Source: Tachypleus tridentatus
Taxonomy: Eukaryota; Arthropoda; Merostomata; Xiphosura; Limulidae
Assembly (NCBI RefSeq): GCF_004210375.1
Contig: NC_134832.1
Coordinates: 150,471,592-150,535,591 of the forward strand
DNA length: 64,000 nt
Reading direction: 5' to 3'
Position 1 is the stretch's first letter. Each line of letters opens with the position of its first letter. The notes beneath the pieces were generated by a model. The model saw nothing but the letters and a program-made list of their open reading frames with translations, ran no database searches and was not told where the DNA came from. Both the position numbers and the translations under genes were made by a program. Below are positions 26,786 through 37,202 of the stretch, piece after piece.

Positions 26786-28527
26786 GTGAACAACAGATTA
26801 GAAATCAGATAATGTCATTCCTATCTCCAAAGGAAGTAATAAAAGGTGTAAAGTGAACAACAGATTAGAAATTAGATAATGTCATTCCTATCTCCAAGGG
26901 AAGTAATAAAAGTTGTAAGGTGAACATCAGATTAGAAATTAGATAATGTCATTCCTATCTCCAAGGGAAGTAACAAAAGTTGTAAGGTGAACATCAGATT
27001 ACAAATTAGATAATGTCATTCCTATCTCCAAGGGAAGTAACAAAAGTTGTAAGGTGAACAACAGATTAGAAATTAGATAATGTCATTCCTATCTCCAAGG
27101 GAAGTAATAAAAGTTGTAAGGTGAACAACAGATTAGAAATTAGATAATGTCATTCCTATCTCCAAAGGAAGTAATAAAAGTTGTAAGGTGAACATCAGAT
27201 TAGAAATTAGATAATGTCATTCCTATCTCCAAGGGAAGTAACAAAAGTTGTAAGGTGAACATGAGATTACAAATTAGATAATGTCATTCCTATCTCCAAG
27301 GGAAGTAACAAAAGTTGTAAGGTGAACAACAGATTAGAAATTAGATAATGTCATTCCTATCTCCAAGGGAAGTAATAAAAGTTGTAAGGTGAACAACAGA
27401 TTAGAAATTAGATAATGTCATTCCTATCTCCAGAGGAAGTAATAAAAGTTGTAAGGTGAACATCAGATTAGAAATTAGATAATGTCATTCCTATCTCCAA
27501 GGGAAGTAATAAAAGTTGTAAGGTGAACAACAGATTAGAAATTAGATAATGTCATTCCTATCTCCAAGGGTAGTAATAAAAGTTGTAAGGTGAACAACAG
27601 ATTAGAAATTAGATAATGTCATTCCTATCTCCAAAGGAAGTAACAAAAGTTGTAAGGTGAACATCAGATTAGAAATTAGATAATGTCATTCCTATCTCCA
27701 AGGGAAGTAATAAAAGTTGTAAGGTGAACAACAGATTAGAAATTAGATAATGTCATTCCTATCTCCAAAGGAAGTAACAAAAGTTGTAAGGTGAACATCA
27801 GATTAGAAATTAGATAATGTCATTCCTATCTCCAAGGGAAGTAATAAACGTTGTAAGGTGAACATCAGATTAGAAATTAGATAATGTCATTCCTATCTCC
27901 AAGGGAAGTAATAAACGTTGTAAGGTGAACATCAGATTAGAAATTAGATAATGTCATTCCTATCTCCAAGGGAAGTAATAAAAGTTGTAAGGTGAACAAC
28001 AGATTAGAAATTAGATAATGTCATTCCTATCTCCAAAGGAAGTAATAAAAGTTGTAAGGTGAACATCAGATTAGAAATTAGATAATGTCATTCCTATCTC
28101 CAAGGGAAGTAATAAAAGTTGTAAGGTGAACAACAGATTAGAAATTAGATAATGTCATTCCTATCTCCAAAGGAAGTAATAAAAGTTGTAAGGTGAACAT
28201 CAGATTAGAAATTAGATAATGTCATTCCTATCTCCAAGGGTAGTAATAAAAGTTGTAAGGTGAACAACAGATTAGAAATTAGATAATGTCATTCCTATCT
28301 CCAAAGGAAGTAACAAAAGTTGTAAGGTGAACATCAGATTAGAAATTAGATAATGTCATTCCTATCTCCAAGGGAAGTAACAAAAGTTGTAAGGTGAACA
28401 ACAGATTAGAAATTAGATAATGTCATTCCTATCTCCAAGGAAAGTAATAAAAGTTGTAAGGTGAACAACAGATTAGAAATCAGATATTGTCATTCCTATC
28501 TCCAAGGGAAGTAACAAAAGTTGTAAA
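26786..28527 (+). repeat. 67-bp satellite (family D), 26 copies, derived from LINE reverse-transcriptase sequence
   Basis: Unit starts gtgaacaacagattagaaat and ends gtaataaaagttgtaag. The first unit starts at 26786 and the last at 28461, which is exactly 25 periods of 67 bp, so there is no net length change over 26 units. Units differ only by substitutions such as aacaac/aacatc, aaggg/aaagg and taata/taaca. Read in one frame the unit encodes NVIPISKGSNKSCK, matching the usual LINE motif that precedes YRPISLTS. The sequence just after the last unit continues that gene with NY..ISLTSVV. The period leaves a remainder of one base against the triplet, so the array cannot be read through. Confidence 0.95.
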
Positions 28528-29100
28528 GTAATTATTGAATCATTAGTCTTACATCAGTTGTGGAAAGTCTGATAAGAAATATTTTGCAATTGGATTTAAC
28601 AAAGTTTAGATTTTGTTTTGATAGTCAACATGGTTTTATTTTAGAAAAATCTTCCCTTATAAACCTTTTAACATTCTTAGAAAATATTACTGTTTATGTA
28701 GGTCAGTGTGATAGCGTAGATTTGGTTTATCTGAATTTCAAGAATTCATTTAACTAAGTGCCACGTCATATCCTTGTAAAGAAATAAAGAAGGGTGGATA
28801 AGTTAGTTAATTGGATAGAAGAATAGCTTGATGGCAAGGGTTGTTATAACTTGAGTTCAGTGAAACTGGATTAACATAGTAAGTGATAGAGTTCAGGGTT
28901 CAGTCTTAGAATAATTGTTCGTTTTCATTTACATCAATGACACGTGAAGGAATGGTCAGCAAATTACTTAATATTACAGATGATAGAACTGATAATGTTG
29001 ATGAATCAACATTTTTTATACTAAACTGCAAGAACTATAGAACTAAGGGACACAAATATAGATTTAGGCAAGACATATGTTGTCTTCAGCTGAGACTTTT
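28528..29100 (+). pseudogene. Broken LINE reverse-transcriptase domain
   Basis: This continues the reverse-transcriptase gene directly from the end of the 67-bp array. The frame from 28543 carries ISLTSVVESLIRNILQLDLT, then a QHGF motif, then NLLTFLENITV and VDLVYLNFKNSFN, corresponding to the family pattern of Val-Asp...Tyr-Leu-Asp-Phe...Lys-Ala-Phe-Asp. The first catalytic Asp of that YLDF motif is Asn here. A stop at about 28755 interrupts the frame, followed by the NWIEE and QGSVL regions in shifted frames. The expected ADD catalytic box appears as TDD. Several stops and at least one frameshift show that it is inactive. Confidence 0.75.
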
Positions 29101-29487
29101 ATTGTTCAAATATGATGGTTGACTCATTGAGTGGATTGCCTTCAAATGTTGTGGAGGCAATACATTTGAGTGAGTGTAAAAAAAGATTGATAGATATGAA
29201 TGATAAAGACTGGCTTTCAGTTTTTTTTCCATTTAATAGTTTTAGTTTTGTTAAGTGGATGGCACAGCTGAGACAGACTAACAGGTCCTCTGTTGTCTCT
29301 GAATGTTATGTTATATGTAAGCTCATTAGAAAGCAAGAGACTCAAGATAAGTCAAGGTCAGAAGTTGTGAGAAAAGTTGTATTAATTCGTCTTTAGGCTG
29401 AATATTATTTAGACTGAAGAATATTATATAGTTTATTACTTTGGTCAGAGAGCAAAACTATTTACAGTTTTATATTTTCAAGGTTTT

Positions 29488-29760
29488 CTGTTTGTTTTGA
29501 ATTTCGCACAAAGCTACTCGAGGGCTATCTGTGCTAGCCGTCCCTAATTTAGCAGTGTATGACTATAGGGAAGGCAGCTAGTCATCACCACCCACCGCCA
29601 ACTCTTGGGCTACTCTTTTACCAACGAATAGTGGGATTGACCGTCACATTATAACGCCCCCACGGCTGGGAGGGCGAGCATGTTTGGCGCGACGCTGGCA
29701 CGAACCCGCGACCCTCAGATTACGAGTCGCACGCCTTATGCGCTAGGCCACGCCAGGCCC
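29488..29760 (-). mobile_element. tRNA-derived SINE, family 1, full-length
   Basis: Minus-oriented: the tRNA-like head lies at the right end (gccatg/ggccacgcc...; B-box-like ggttcg region mutated) and the tail at the left. The body includes cctaatttagcagtgtatga, ccaacgaatagtgggattga and cgcccccacggctgg. It is flanked by a perfect 10-bp target-site duplication, tcaaggtttt, at 29478-29487 and 29761-29770. The open frame at 29680-29886 is an accident of this SINE. Confidence 0.93.
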
Positions 29761-29770
29761 TCAAGGTTTT

Positions 29771-30150
29771 TTATGACGTATGTCTCCACATCACTAAGAA
29801 AGATACTTTTTGTTTTCACTGAACAAATTAAGACAGAAAATATCAGAGTGAGTTTGTATGTCACTCTTACAACAAAGCCACATTGAGTTATTCCTGTATC
29901 CGACGCGGAAATCGAACTGTGTATTTTAGCGGTTTAATTCCATAAACGTACTACTGACTCACCGCTGAAGATATGAAAGTTTTAACTATTACTATACTTA
30001 ATTATTACTCGTATTATATATTACTGGTTCATTGGATCAGGTGCTGGCGGAACACAGTTTTGCGTTTAACAACAAATAAATAAGCAAATAATTTTTTTCG
30101 GAAAGATTATTAGGAATTAATTAATTATGTACTTTGAAATAAAAGTTACT
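29771..30150. other. Unannotated interval
   Basis: AT-rich DNA without a recognisable gene or repeat, between two family 1 SINEs. Confidence 0.5.
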
Positions 30151-30423
30151 TTGGTTTGTTTTTTTTAGAATTTCGCGCAAAGCTACATGAGCAATATGCG
30201 ATAGCCGTTCCTAATTTAGCAGTGTAAGACTAGAGGGAAGGCAGCTAGTCATCAGTACCACCGCTAACTCTTGGGCTACTCTTTTTACCAACAAATAGTG
30301 GGATTAACCGTCACTTATACGCCCCCACGGCTGAATGGGCGAACATATTTGTTGTGACAGGGATTCGAGTCCGCGACCCTCGGATTACGAGTCGAGTACC
30401 TTAACCATCTACCCATGCCGGGC
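30151..30423 (-). mobile_element. tRNA-derived SINE, family 1
   Basis: Same body as the other family 1 copies (gcgcaaagctacatgagc, ctaatttagcagtgtaagac, gtgggattaaccgtcac, cccccacggctg), with the tRNA-like head at the right end finishing in atgccgggc. The tail at the left is a T-rich run. It is diverged at several positions and no clear target-site duplication was found. Confidence 0.9.
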
Positions 30424-31710
30424 AAAATTCTTTTCATGCAAAACAGAATTTTTTGTTCATGCAAAATCAAGTATGAAACTAAATTTGTCTGAAGTTTTAC
30501 GTATCTTTTATAATTTCACTAGAAACAAGGTCTTATTGGAATCCGTAATCATCAGAACTGTAGCTGAAATAGTGACTTTTAAATATGTATATATTCTTCT
30601 CAATGTGTATGTGAATAACAAAGCCTAAAAAAATGAAAAAAACGCATTTTAAATTAAAGTCCAGCAAAACTATTACAAGAGTTCTCCGTTTCGGTAAGAT
30701 TACGTGACCTGGAAATGAAAGGATATAGAGATAAGATACTTTATAACTTCGATACTTAGCAAGTACGTAACAAATGTAAAATAAAAAAATAGTACGAAAA
30801 TAAAACTGTTAAAGAACAAAGAATCTAAGCCGGTGAATTGAGAAGGTGTGTTAGTCAATTATGTATTAATATAACTGGCAAAAACACACGCCTTCACAGC
30901 AGGCGTGAATTACTTTTCTATAAGTTCCTACAGAAGACTATTGGGCCAGTGGCGCTTCCTAGAATTATCTAACAGTTCTACAATAATGTAATTACATTTG
31001 ATATTCAACAGTGTTCCCATCTGTGACAAAAATGATTTTATTGTACTTAAAAAACGAGCTATCATCACAGAGTAGACTTTATTGAAGTATTTCTTTGTAG
31101 ACACAGTTATCAATAAAAAGTGTTTTACTTTTTTGTCACAACACTCGTGTGATTTTAACTAAATACAAAATGATAATTTTTTAAAGTTTTTAAAATTTGT
31201 TTTAAATTTGAAACTTACTGATTTTTTTATTTGTAAATTTTATTGGTTAAATCTGAAACATATCATTTTTATGGATATTTCAATTGTTTTACTTATTGCT
31301 CAACTACAAAAATTTTGAGTAGTTACAAAAATATTATCCAATTATGATAGGTGATGATCGATTCGGTAGTTCCAAGATTCGAGGTTTGAACGTAGCAAAT
31401 TGCATTATAATAAGTTAAATGCAATTACAGAATATTTTAAATCGAATATCACTTGGAAAGCTTTTATTTTAGACTCTTAACTAGAGAACGGGAAACATTG
31501 TAACAGGATTATGGTTTTATTTGTTTTTCCTGGCAATGATTTTCTCGCTCAATATTCGAGCTCACCCGCTGAGGTGGAATAACATTTGGATTTATTTGAA
31601 ATTCTATTTCTATGCAGAACATTTTACATTGAAAATACTCCAACATAGGCCTTTCTTTCCCTTGGTTTACACTGTTACTGCTGCATATGGATTATATTTT
31701 AACCTTAAAA
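30424..31710. other. Unannotated AT-rich interval
   Basis: No gene, RNA or tandem array recognised. Short open frames here, such as 30928-31113 and 31521-31721, show no familiar motif and no supporting structure. Confidence 0.5.
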
Positions 31711-32131
31711 GAACTTGCTGACAAGATGGTCTAAGAAACGTTTTAGGTAACTTAGAGCTTGAAACTCTTGACAAAATGGTCTAAGGAGTTTATTAGACAG
31801 CTTAAAGCTTGTAATTCCTAAGAAGACGGCCTAAGGAAGTTATTAGGTAAGTTAAAGCTAGGAATTTCTGACAAGGTGGCCTAAAGAACTTGTTACGTAA
31901 CTAAGAGCATGGAACTCCTGACAAGATGGCCTGAGGAACTTGTTAGGTAAGTTAAAGCTAGGAACTCCTAACAAGATGGCCTAAGGAACATAGAACTTGG
32001 AACTTCTGACAAGATGGCCTAAGGAACTTAGAGCTTGGAACTCTGACAAGATGGCCTAAGGAACATAGAGCTTGGAACTTCTGACAAAATGGCCTTAGGA
32101 ACTTATTAGATAACTTAGGGCTTAGAACTCG
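31711..32131 (+). repeat. 50-bp tandem repeat switching to a 38-bp form (family E), 9 units
   Basis: Units contain gacaagatggcctaaggaac. Aligned points fall at 31720, 31770, 31820, 31870, 31920 and 31970, exactly 50 bp apart, then at 32008, 32045 and 32083, which are 37-38 bp apart. The short units have lost about 12 bp (the gttaggtaactt part). The final unit regains the longer form. No coding potential seen. Confidence 0.92.
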
Positions 32132-32689
32132 CGTTTTGTTTTTCTTAAAGGTTTTTTTTATATCTTTATTACTTCAGCCATGCATACAGATTTTGTTTCT
32201 AAGAACTTCTTGATTTCTTGTTGGTTTCTTGTTTTTCAATTATGTTTGGAGGATATCAGTTCTTGTTCGATCCCTTTTTATAAACCTTTGAGTGACACTT
32301 ATGGAGAAACATCAGTTTAACTGAATATATATATATATATATATTCATCGCATTCTTATTGAGACCGTAGTTGTTTTGTTTTATTCTTTAACATCAAATT
32401 GATTTGAGCGAATCTTTTAGTTCAAGCTGTTTAAAAATTCATTTTGTTATGGACCAAGTGAGGCATAGCGGTTAAAACCGTGGTTCGTGTGTTATTTTTT
32501 AAAATTCACGATGTAAATACGAGAGTCCATGGTTTGTGTCTCATGGGTAAAATTTCAAGCTATGAACACGACGATCAACAATTCGTGTCTCTTGGCTAAA
32601 AATTGCACTATGACCTTATAACCATATGTGTGTGTGTTAATACTGACTGTTATGTTCCATTATTTCATTAGAATAGCTCAAGAATTGGC
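32132..32689. other. Unannotated interval with an (AT)n microsatellite and weak repeats
   Basis: A short (at)n tract lies at about 32325-32343. Between about 32440 and 32620 a phrase like ggttcgtgt/ggtttgtgtctc recurs about three times at roughly 55-bp spacing, a very degenerate repeat. Nothing else recognised. Confidence 0.45.
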
Positions 32690-32935
32690 AGTGGGTCTTT
32701 CCTATCAATTGAAAGTTAGGGACAGCCAACGTAAGTGCTTGACCATTGGAACAGGTTGCCTTCTGATGTTGTGGATGTAATTATTAAGATAATTAAAGAG
32801 AAAGCTAGATACGTTTTTGGATGATGAGGTTAGATTTGAATTTCTTAGTGTTTATTATAGTGGTTCGAATGGACTGGATGAAGTACAAAGTCCGCTGTTG
32901 TTCTTCAGTTTTGCGTTATGTTAAACATATTGAAG
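32690..32935 (+). pseudogene. 3' end fragment of the CR1-like LINE
   Basis: Translation of 32743-32780 gives DHWNRLPSDVVDV, the motif found near the C-terminus of ORF2 in this type of LINE and comparable to GLPSNVVEA in the relic at 29125. The following DNA resembles the 3' region of that relic (tggatg...cagtccgctgttgttct-like). It is 5'-truncated, as is common for LINE copies, and contains stops. Confidence 0.55.
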
Positions 32936-32942
32936 AATAGTA

Positions 32943-33048
32943 TGTCTACGGACATACAACACTAGAAACCGGGTTTCGATACCTGTGATGAGCAGAACAC
33001 AGATAGCCCTTTGCCTAGCTTTGTGCTTAATTCCAAACAAACAAAGTG
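32943..33048 (+). mobile_element. Short tRNA-derived SINE, family 3, partial
   Basis: Contains acaacactagaaaccgggtt and tcgatacctgtgatgagca followed by the tail cttaattccaaacaaacaaa. The gggtttcgatacc stretch is a B-box-like element. The same family appears at 52905-53060, 58655-58775, 61272-61381 and 63477-63599. The 5' A-box end is incomplete. Confidence 0.75.
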
Positions 33049-33115
33049 CAGTAACAGAATATGAAATTGCCAAATACATCTACCTGGTAAGTAAAAACAT
33101 TGCTGGTACTTTATC

Positions 33116-33224
33116 TATCTTGCCACTTGTTCAACGGTAAGAGTAAAGGTTTAAAGCATTAAAAATTGGGTTTTGATACTCGTGATGGGTACAGTGCAGA
33201 TATTCTATTTTGTAGCTGAAAAAA
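33116..33224 (+). mobile_element. Degenerate SINE family 3 fragment
   Basis: aaaaattgggttttgatact followed by cgtgatgggtacagtgcaga matches the middle of family 3 with many changes. No tail or target-site duplication seen. Confidence 0.4.
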
Positions 33225-33475
33225 TATAAAGTCAGCATCAAAAACTGGTTTCGTTAGCGAGATATAACGTAGGTATTGAGAAAGTTTTCATTAGTAAGTG
33301 GCTATTGCTCAGTGAAGATATAAAGTCGGTACAGAAAATTAGCCCCGCTTGTTACAAATGTAAAGTCCGTATCTAGAGTTGGCTTTATTAGTTAATTATC
33401 TTTTTCGGTAAATATATAAAGTCGGTTTCAAAATTCGGTTTTATTAGTGGGTTGCCACCGTTAAGGACAATTAGA
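33225..33475 (+). repeat. Degenerate tandem repeat, about 5 units
   Basis: The phrase (a)taaagtcggt followed by an ...tggttttattagt-like stretch recurs at about 33228, 33321, 33361 and 33418, with uneven spacing of 40-60 bp. It is old and strongly diverged. Confidence 0.5.
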
Positions 33476-34802
33476 TCAGTATTAGCTGTATCCAGATGTA
33501 AAGCTTATTAAAGGAGTCGATCTGTTGTAGCCTGTTGGTTAGAGTCTATGGTTCGAGTCAGAAACTGAGTTAATCTCGTGATATATTGTTGGAATTACGA
33601 CCGAAAATGTATTTAACATTGAAAGTATCGAAATGAGACTTGAATATATAATACATTTCACTTATCCATAGTATACGAGCTTTTCTATTTGGGATTTATT
33701 TTTACATATTATTGTATTCATTAATTTGTATGCTAACCTTAAATTATTTTAGTCTTGACTGAGATATTTAGATTAATTTAAATTATAATCGTACGTATAT
33801 TAAATAACTCGAATATACCCAGTCATTAGTGTAGTTATTACTTTTAAAAACACAGAAAGTTCTCATTTATTTAACTCTTTAATTTTGAAAATCAATAAGC
33901 ATATGGTCGTGTAAGCATTTTTAATGATCCACATAACGAAACCTAAACCTAACGATCTCAGCTATTAATGGTCCATTTAATCAAGATGAACCATTACATA
34001 TTAACTGTTACTTCTGGTCAAATAATCAGTGGTGGAATATGAGAACACAGCATATATGCGTATCTATTTATCTACCATCATCGTTTGTGAAGTCGGTGAA
34101 TATTGATTATAGAAACTGATCAAACATTGACAAGAAATATAGTTAAAATCAACGCTAGAAAATTGTACTCGTGAATATATATAAAACTTTTTTTACTAAT
34201 TAATTACGTAAATCTAATCAGTACAAATCAAAACAATTTTTTGACGAATTCGAGTCCTGAGAAAAACTATAGTTTTCAGACGTCGAGACGAAAGTAGGAT
34301 TTCCATATTATTAAGAAACTCGGTAATATGTGATATTTTCGAGACCTGGTACTTCAGGGCAAATTTTATTTCCAGTATGCTCCTTGTTGTGATACAACAA
34401 TAGTACATGAAATATACATCATATATGCATATATATATTTATCAAAACCCGAGGAAACTTGAAACTGTCTTTGAGACTTTACATGTTAATGTGTCATCCT
34501 CAAATGTACAATGTTTTACAAAGATAACACTCACCTATGATATTAACAAATCAGCAATTTTAATATTAAACAATTTAACGCCATCTGTTGACAAAACGTT
34601 TATCATCCTTATTTAATATTTTAAAACATTTAGAATTATGTAAAGAAATAAACTCTGTTTCGTTCGAAAGTGAGTTGCTTTCTTTTAACGTCGAGCATCA
34701 GAGAGCCAATGAATTTGAAAATAAATCTAGCATGAAGATATACGGGTAAATGTTTTCAAGACAAGAACTTGAAGTTAAAAAAAATATACATTCGACAACT
34801 AA
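33476..34802. other. Unannotated AT-rich interval
   Basis: No gene or repeat recognised. Open frames at 34214-34408 and 34407-34616 lack recognisable domains. Confidence 0.5.
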
Positions 34803-34811
34803 CATCTGTAA

Positions 34812-35084
34812 GGATTGTTTAGAATTTCGCACAAAGCTACTCGAGGACTATCCGTGCTAGCTGTCCCTAATTTAGCAGTGTAAGACTAGTGGGAAGGCAG
34901 CTAGTCATCACCACCCATCGCCAACTCTTGGACTACTCTTTTACCAACGAATAGTGGGATTGATCGTCACTATATAACGCCCCCACGGCTGAAAGGGCGA
35001 GCATGTTTGGCGCGACCGGGATGCGAATCCGCGACCCTCAGATTATGAGTCGCTCTCCTTAACGCGCTTGGCCATGCCAGGCCC
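34812..35084 (-). mobile_element. tRNA-derived SINE, family 1, full-length
   Basis: Minus-oriented, head at right ending gccatgccaggccc, tail at left. The body matches the other copies closely, so it looks fairly young. It is flanked by a 9-bp duplication, catctgtaa, at 34803-34811 and 35084-35092 (the first base of the right copy overlaps the SINE edge). Confidence 0.92.
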
Positions 35085-35184
35085 ATCTGTAAAGAAGTGT
35101 AAAAGAAATAAGATAATGCCAAAGTTCATCATACCGGATTATGACATCAGAATCAGGAACTGAAATACGAACTTAACAAAACTA

Positions 35185-35560
35185 AAAAAGAAGATGTTGA
35201 ATATTGTGATTCGACTGCATGATAAAGAATTTCTTAATGTCTCTGAAGATTTTATCAGATTTAATTATGAAATTGAGATAAACTGTTGTTTACCTTTTAT
35301 GGGTGTTTTAGTGAGTAAAAATAAAAATAAATTGAAAGCTACCATTTATCGTAAACATTTTTCTGAAATCACTTCACTACGTAAAGAACCTTGTAACACT
35401 GATTTTAAAAAAATTGTTTATTTTTTTACGTGAGTAGAATATTAATATTATATTGTAAATATAAACACATGAATAATAAGTTATTATTGATTAAAAATAT
35501 AATGTTAAAAAGAGGTTTTAATGCTGATATTGTTGACAGAGTTGTTAAAACTTAAGCAAT
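35185..35560 (+). pseudogene. Penelope-like element reverse-transcriptase fragment
   Basis: The open frame 35194-35433 contains CCLPFMGVLV followed by KLKATIYRKH, resembling the LPFLDV...YRKP pair found toward the end of the RT of Penelope-like elements. After a stop and a frame change, 35510-35553 reads LKRGFNADIVDRVVKT, resembling the short motif (NGYP..) that follows in the same family. The copy is 5'-truncated and has stops and frameshifts. Recognition is by eye from family motifs; a profile search would be needed to separate it from other RT classes. Confidence 0.5.
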
Positions 35561-35711
35561 AGATATTATTAAAAATATTAAGTTAAAAACCACATGTTGA
35601 TAAACGTTAAAAAATGTATGTCTGATAAACAAGCGGATGAAAATAAGCCAAATTATTAATACAACTGAAGTTAACATTGATTTAATGGAAAATTTTAATA
35701 TATACTCATTT

Positions 35712-35860
35712 AGTTCAATTTCACGCAAAGCTACATAAGGACTATTTATGGTGGCCGTCTGTGTTTAGGATGGAAGGTGACTAGCCATCATCATCTGCCC
35801 CAACTCTATATATATATTCTTTTACCAGTGAATAGCAACATGAACATTATAACGTCCCAA
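35712..35860 (-). mobile_element. Degenerate partial SINE family 1
   Basis: ttcaatttcacgcaaagcta, gactagccatcatcat, cttttaccagtgaatag and acattataacgtccc follow the order of the minus-oriented family 1 body, but with many substitutions and an internal (at)n expansion. The tRNA-like head is missing. Confidence 0.65.
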
Positions 35861-35959
35861 TCGTTTGTTTATCTTCTATACGTTATCAGCAACATTTGTT
35901 TATGTTATGAATTTAGGATTACCATGTATATTATTATCAACATCTGTTTACGTTATGAA

Positions 35960-36620
35960 TTTATGGCTACCATAAATGTTGGCATGTTGGAGAGAGCATC
36001 CTTATTGACTGGAGGCCCTCGAAGGTATGGAAATGACTGGATCTTTTAGCAGGACAACGCTGCAATCCACAATGCCAGCAAGACAAAGGACTTTTACATG
36101 GCGAATAATGTAATATTTTTGGATCATCCAGCGTTTTTGCCCGAACTGAACCCCATTGAAAATGTTTTGGGGTGGGTGGCAAGGGAAGTCTGTATAAATG
36201 GACGTCAATTCCAAACAGTGCATGATCTTCGTGAAGCCATCTTCACCACTTGGAATAACATTCCAGCCAGTCTTCTGCAAACGCTTATATCGACCATGCC
36301 AAAGCAAATGTTTGTAGTTATTCGCAATGACAGCCGTGTAACTCACTACTAAGACCTATTGTTGGGCATTTTCTACCATGTTTAGGACTTCTTTTTGGTA
36401 TGGCCTTAAACTTTTGACCAGCTAGTATTTAGTATTTTCCCTATTAAATGCTAAAAAAGTTTTTTTTATTTTCCCTATTAAATGCTAAAAAAGTTTTTTT
36501 TTTATTTTCCCTTTTCTTATTTTCATCTTTCGAAGCTCTACTCAAATAAGTTGTTGAGTCTAACAACGCAAAATGCATATTTTTCCTCATGTTCATTGGC
36601 CTTAAGATTTTGGCCAGCAG
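35960..36620 (+). mobile_element. Tc1-like DNA transposon, 5'-truncated, with right IR/DR end
   Basis: The left part encodes the C-terminal third of a Tc1-like transposase. After the coding part the 3' non-coding end holds two copies of a terminal motif, ggccttaaacttttgacca at 36402-36420 and ggccttaagattttggcca at 36598-36616, about 196 bp apart in the same orientation, the inner/outer arrangement called IR/DR. A matching opposite end is seen in the relic at 60195. The 5' half of the element is missing. Confidence 0.75.
35965..36352 (+). pseudogene. Tc1-like transposase C-terminal fragment (DD34E family)
   Basis: The translated product shows WIF, then a stop, then QDNAAIHNASK (second catalytic Asp of the DDE triad) and LPELNPIENVLGWVARE (catalytic Glu in NPIEN), then a long conserved tail to a stop at 36350-36352. 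The stop within the otherwise continuous frame at about 36048 and the absence of the N-terminal DNA-binding domain and first Asp make it inactive. It is close in sequence to the fragment at 60399-60645. Confidence 0.8.
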
Positions 36621-36860
36621 ATTGTGGGCCTATTTTCTTGCAATATATTGTGTCATACATCTGTTTCTCTATTTTTATTCCAGGTGCGACTAGCGCAGAT
36701 ATCCTTTACTTTACGCGAATTTCAAACCAAACCTAATCTAATTTTATTCCAGTGTATTATGACATACGTCTGTTAGTCTATTTTATGTCGTATACTACCA
36801 CACTGATATTAATCTGTTTCATTCATCATGTCACAAAACTGTTGGTTTAATTTATTCTCG
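36621..36860. other. Unannotated interval
   Basis: Phrases such as tgtcatacatctgtttctct and atgacatacgtctgttagtc suggest a very degenerate ~85-bp repeat. Nothing else seen. Confidence 0.35.
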
Positions 36861-37021
36861 GGTATCATACCCATCACGGGTATCGAAACCTGGTTTCTAA
36901 CGTGGTAAGCTAACAAAAATAAGATATCAATTTGAAAACACCAAGTTAAATGTTTCACTTTTTTATAGGCTTTTCCTCGCTGGTCTCAGCAGGTAGTCCA
37001 ATGTGGCTTTGTTATAAGAAA
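36861..37021. mobile_element. Two SINE fragments
   Basis: At 36863-36905 cccatcacgggtatcgaaac followed by ctggtttctaacg matches family 3 in minus orientation. At 36970-37021 tctcagcaggtagtccaatg followed by tggctttgttataagaaaca matches the tail of family 2 in plus orientation. Both are truncated. Confidence 0.55.
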
Positions 37022-37060
37022 CACAAACATTCTTTACAGGCAGAAAATAAAAATACTAAA

Positions 37061-37202
37061 TATAAATACTTCACAATAAAACTATTATAACAGTGTTACA
37101 CAGTTCAGTTTTTATCACATATTTATTTGAATATAAATACTTCACAATAAAACTATTATAACAGTGTTACACAGTTCAGTTTTTATAACATATTTATTTG
37201 AA
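37061..37202. repeat. 71-bp direct duplication
   Basis: tataaatacttcacaataaa and the following ~50 bp occur twice in tandem, at 37061 and 37132, with one visible base difference (tatcacat / tataacat). Exactly two copies, so a recent tandem duplication. Confidence 0.93.

Larger units (their letters stand above)
26690..29330 (+). mobile_element. Degenerate CR1-like non-LTR retrotransposon (LINE) relic containing an internal satellite
   Basis: Conceptual translation on plus gives pieces, in order, of a LINE reverse-transcriptase region. At 26722-26783 VLKKVKDWIDEPLALNF is readable, resembling the region just before the RT core. A 26-copy tandem array of a 67-bp RT segment follows (26786-28527). 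Immediately after it come ISLTSVVESLIRN and the QHGF...NLLTFLE stretch (28540-28757), then, across stops and frameshifts, VPRH...LVNWIEE, VQGSVLE...IYIND (about 28885-28940) and a decayed catalytic box TDDR (about 28978-28990). Most of the part between the RT and the C-terminus is missing. A C-terminal GLPSNVVEA stretch (about 29125-29160), typical of the end of such ORF2 proteins, follows. Many stops make it dead. The CR1-like assignment is from memory of family motifs; another clade of the jockey superfamily is possible. Confidence 0.75.
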
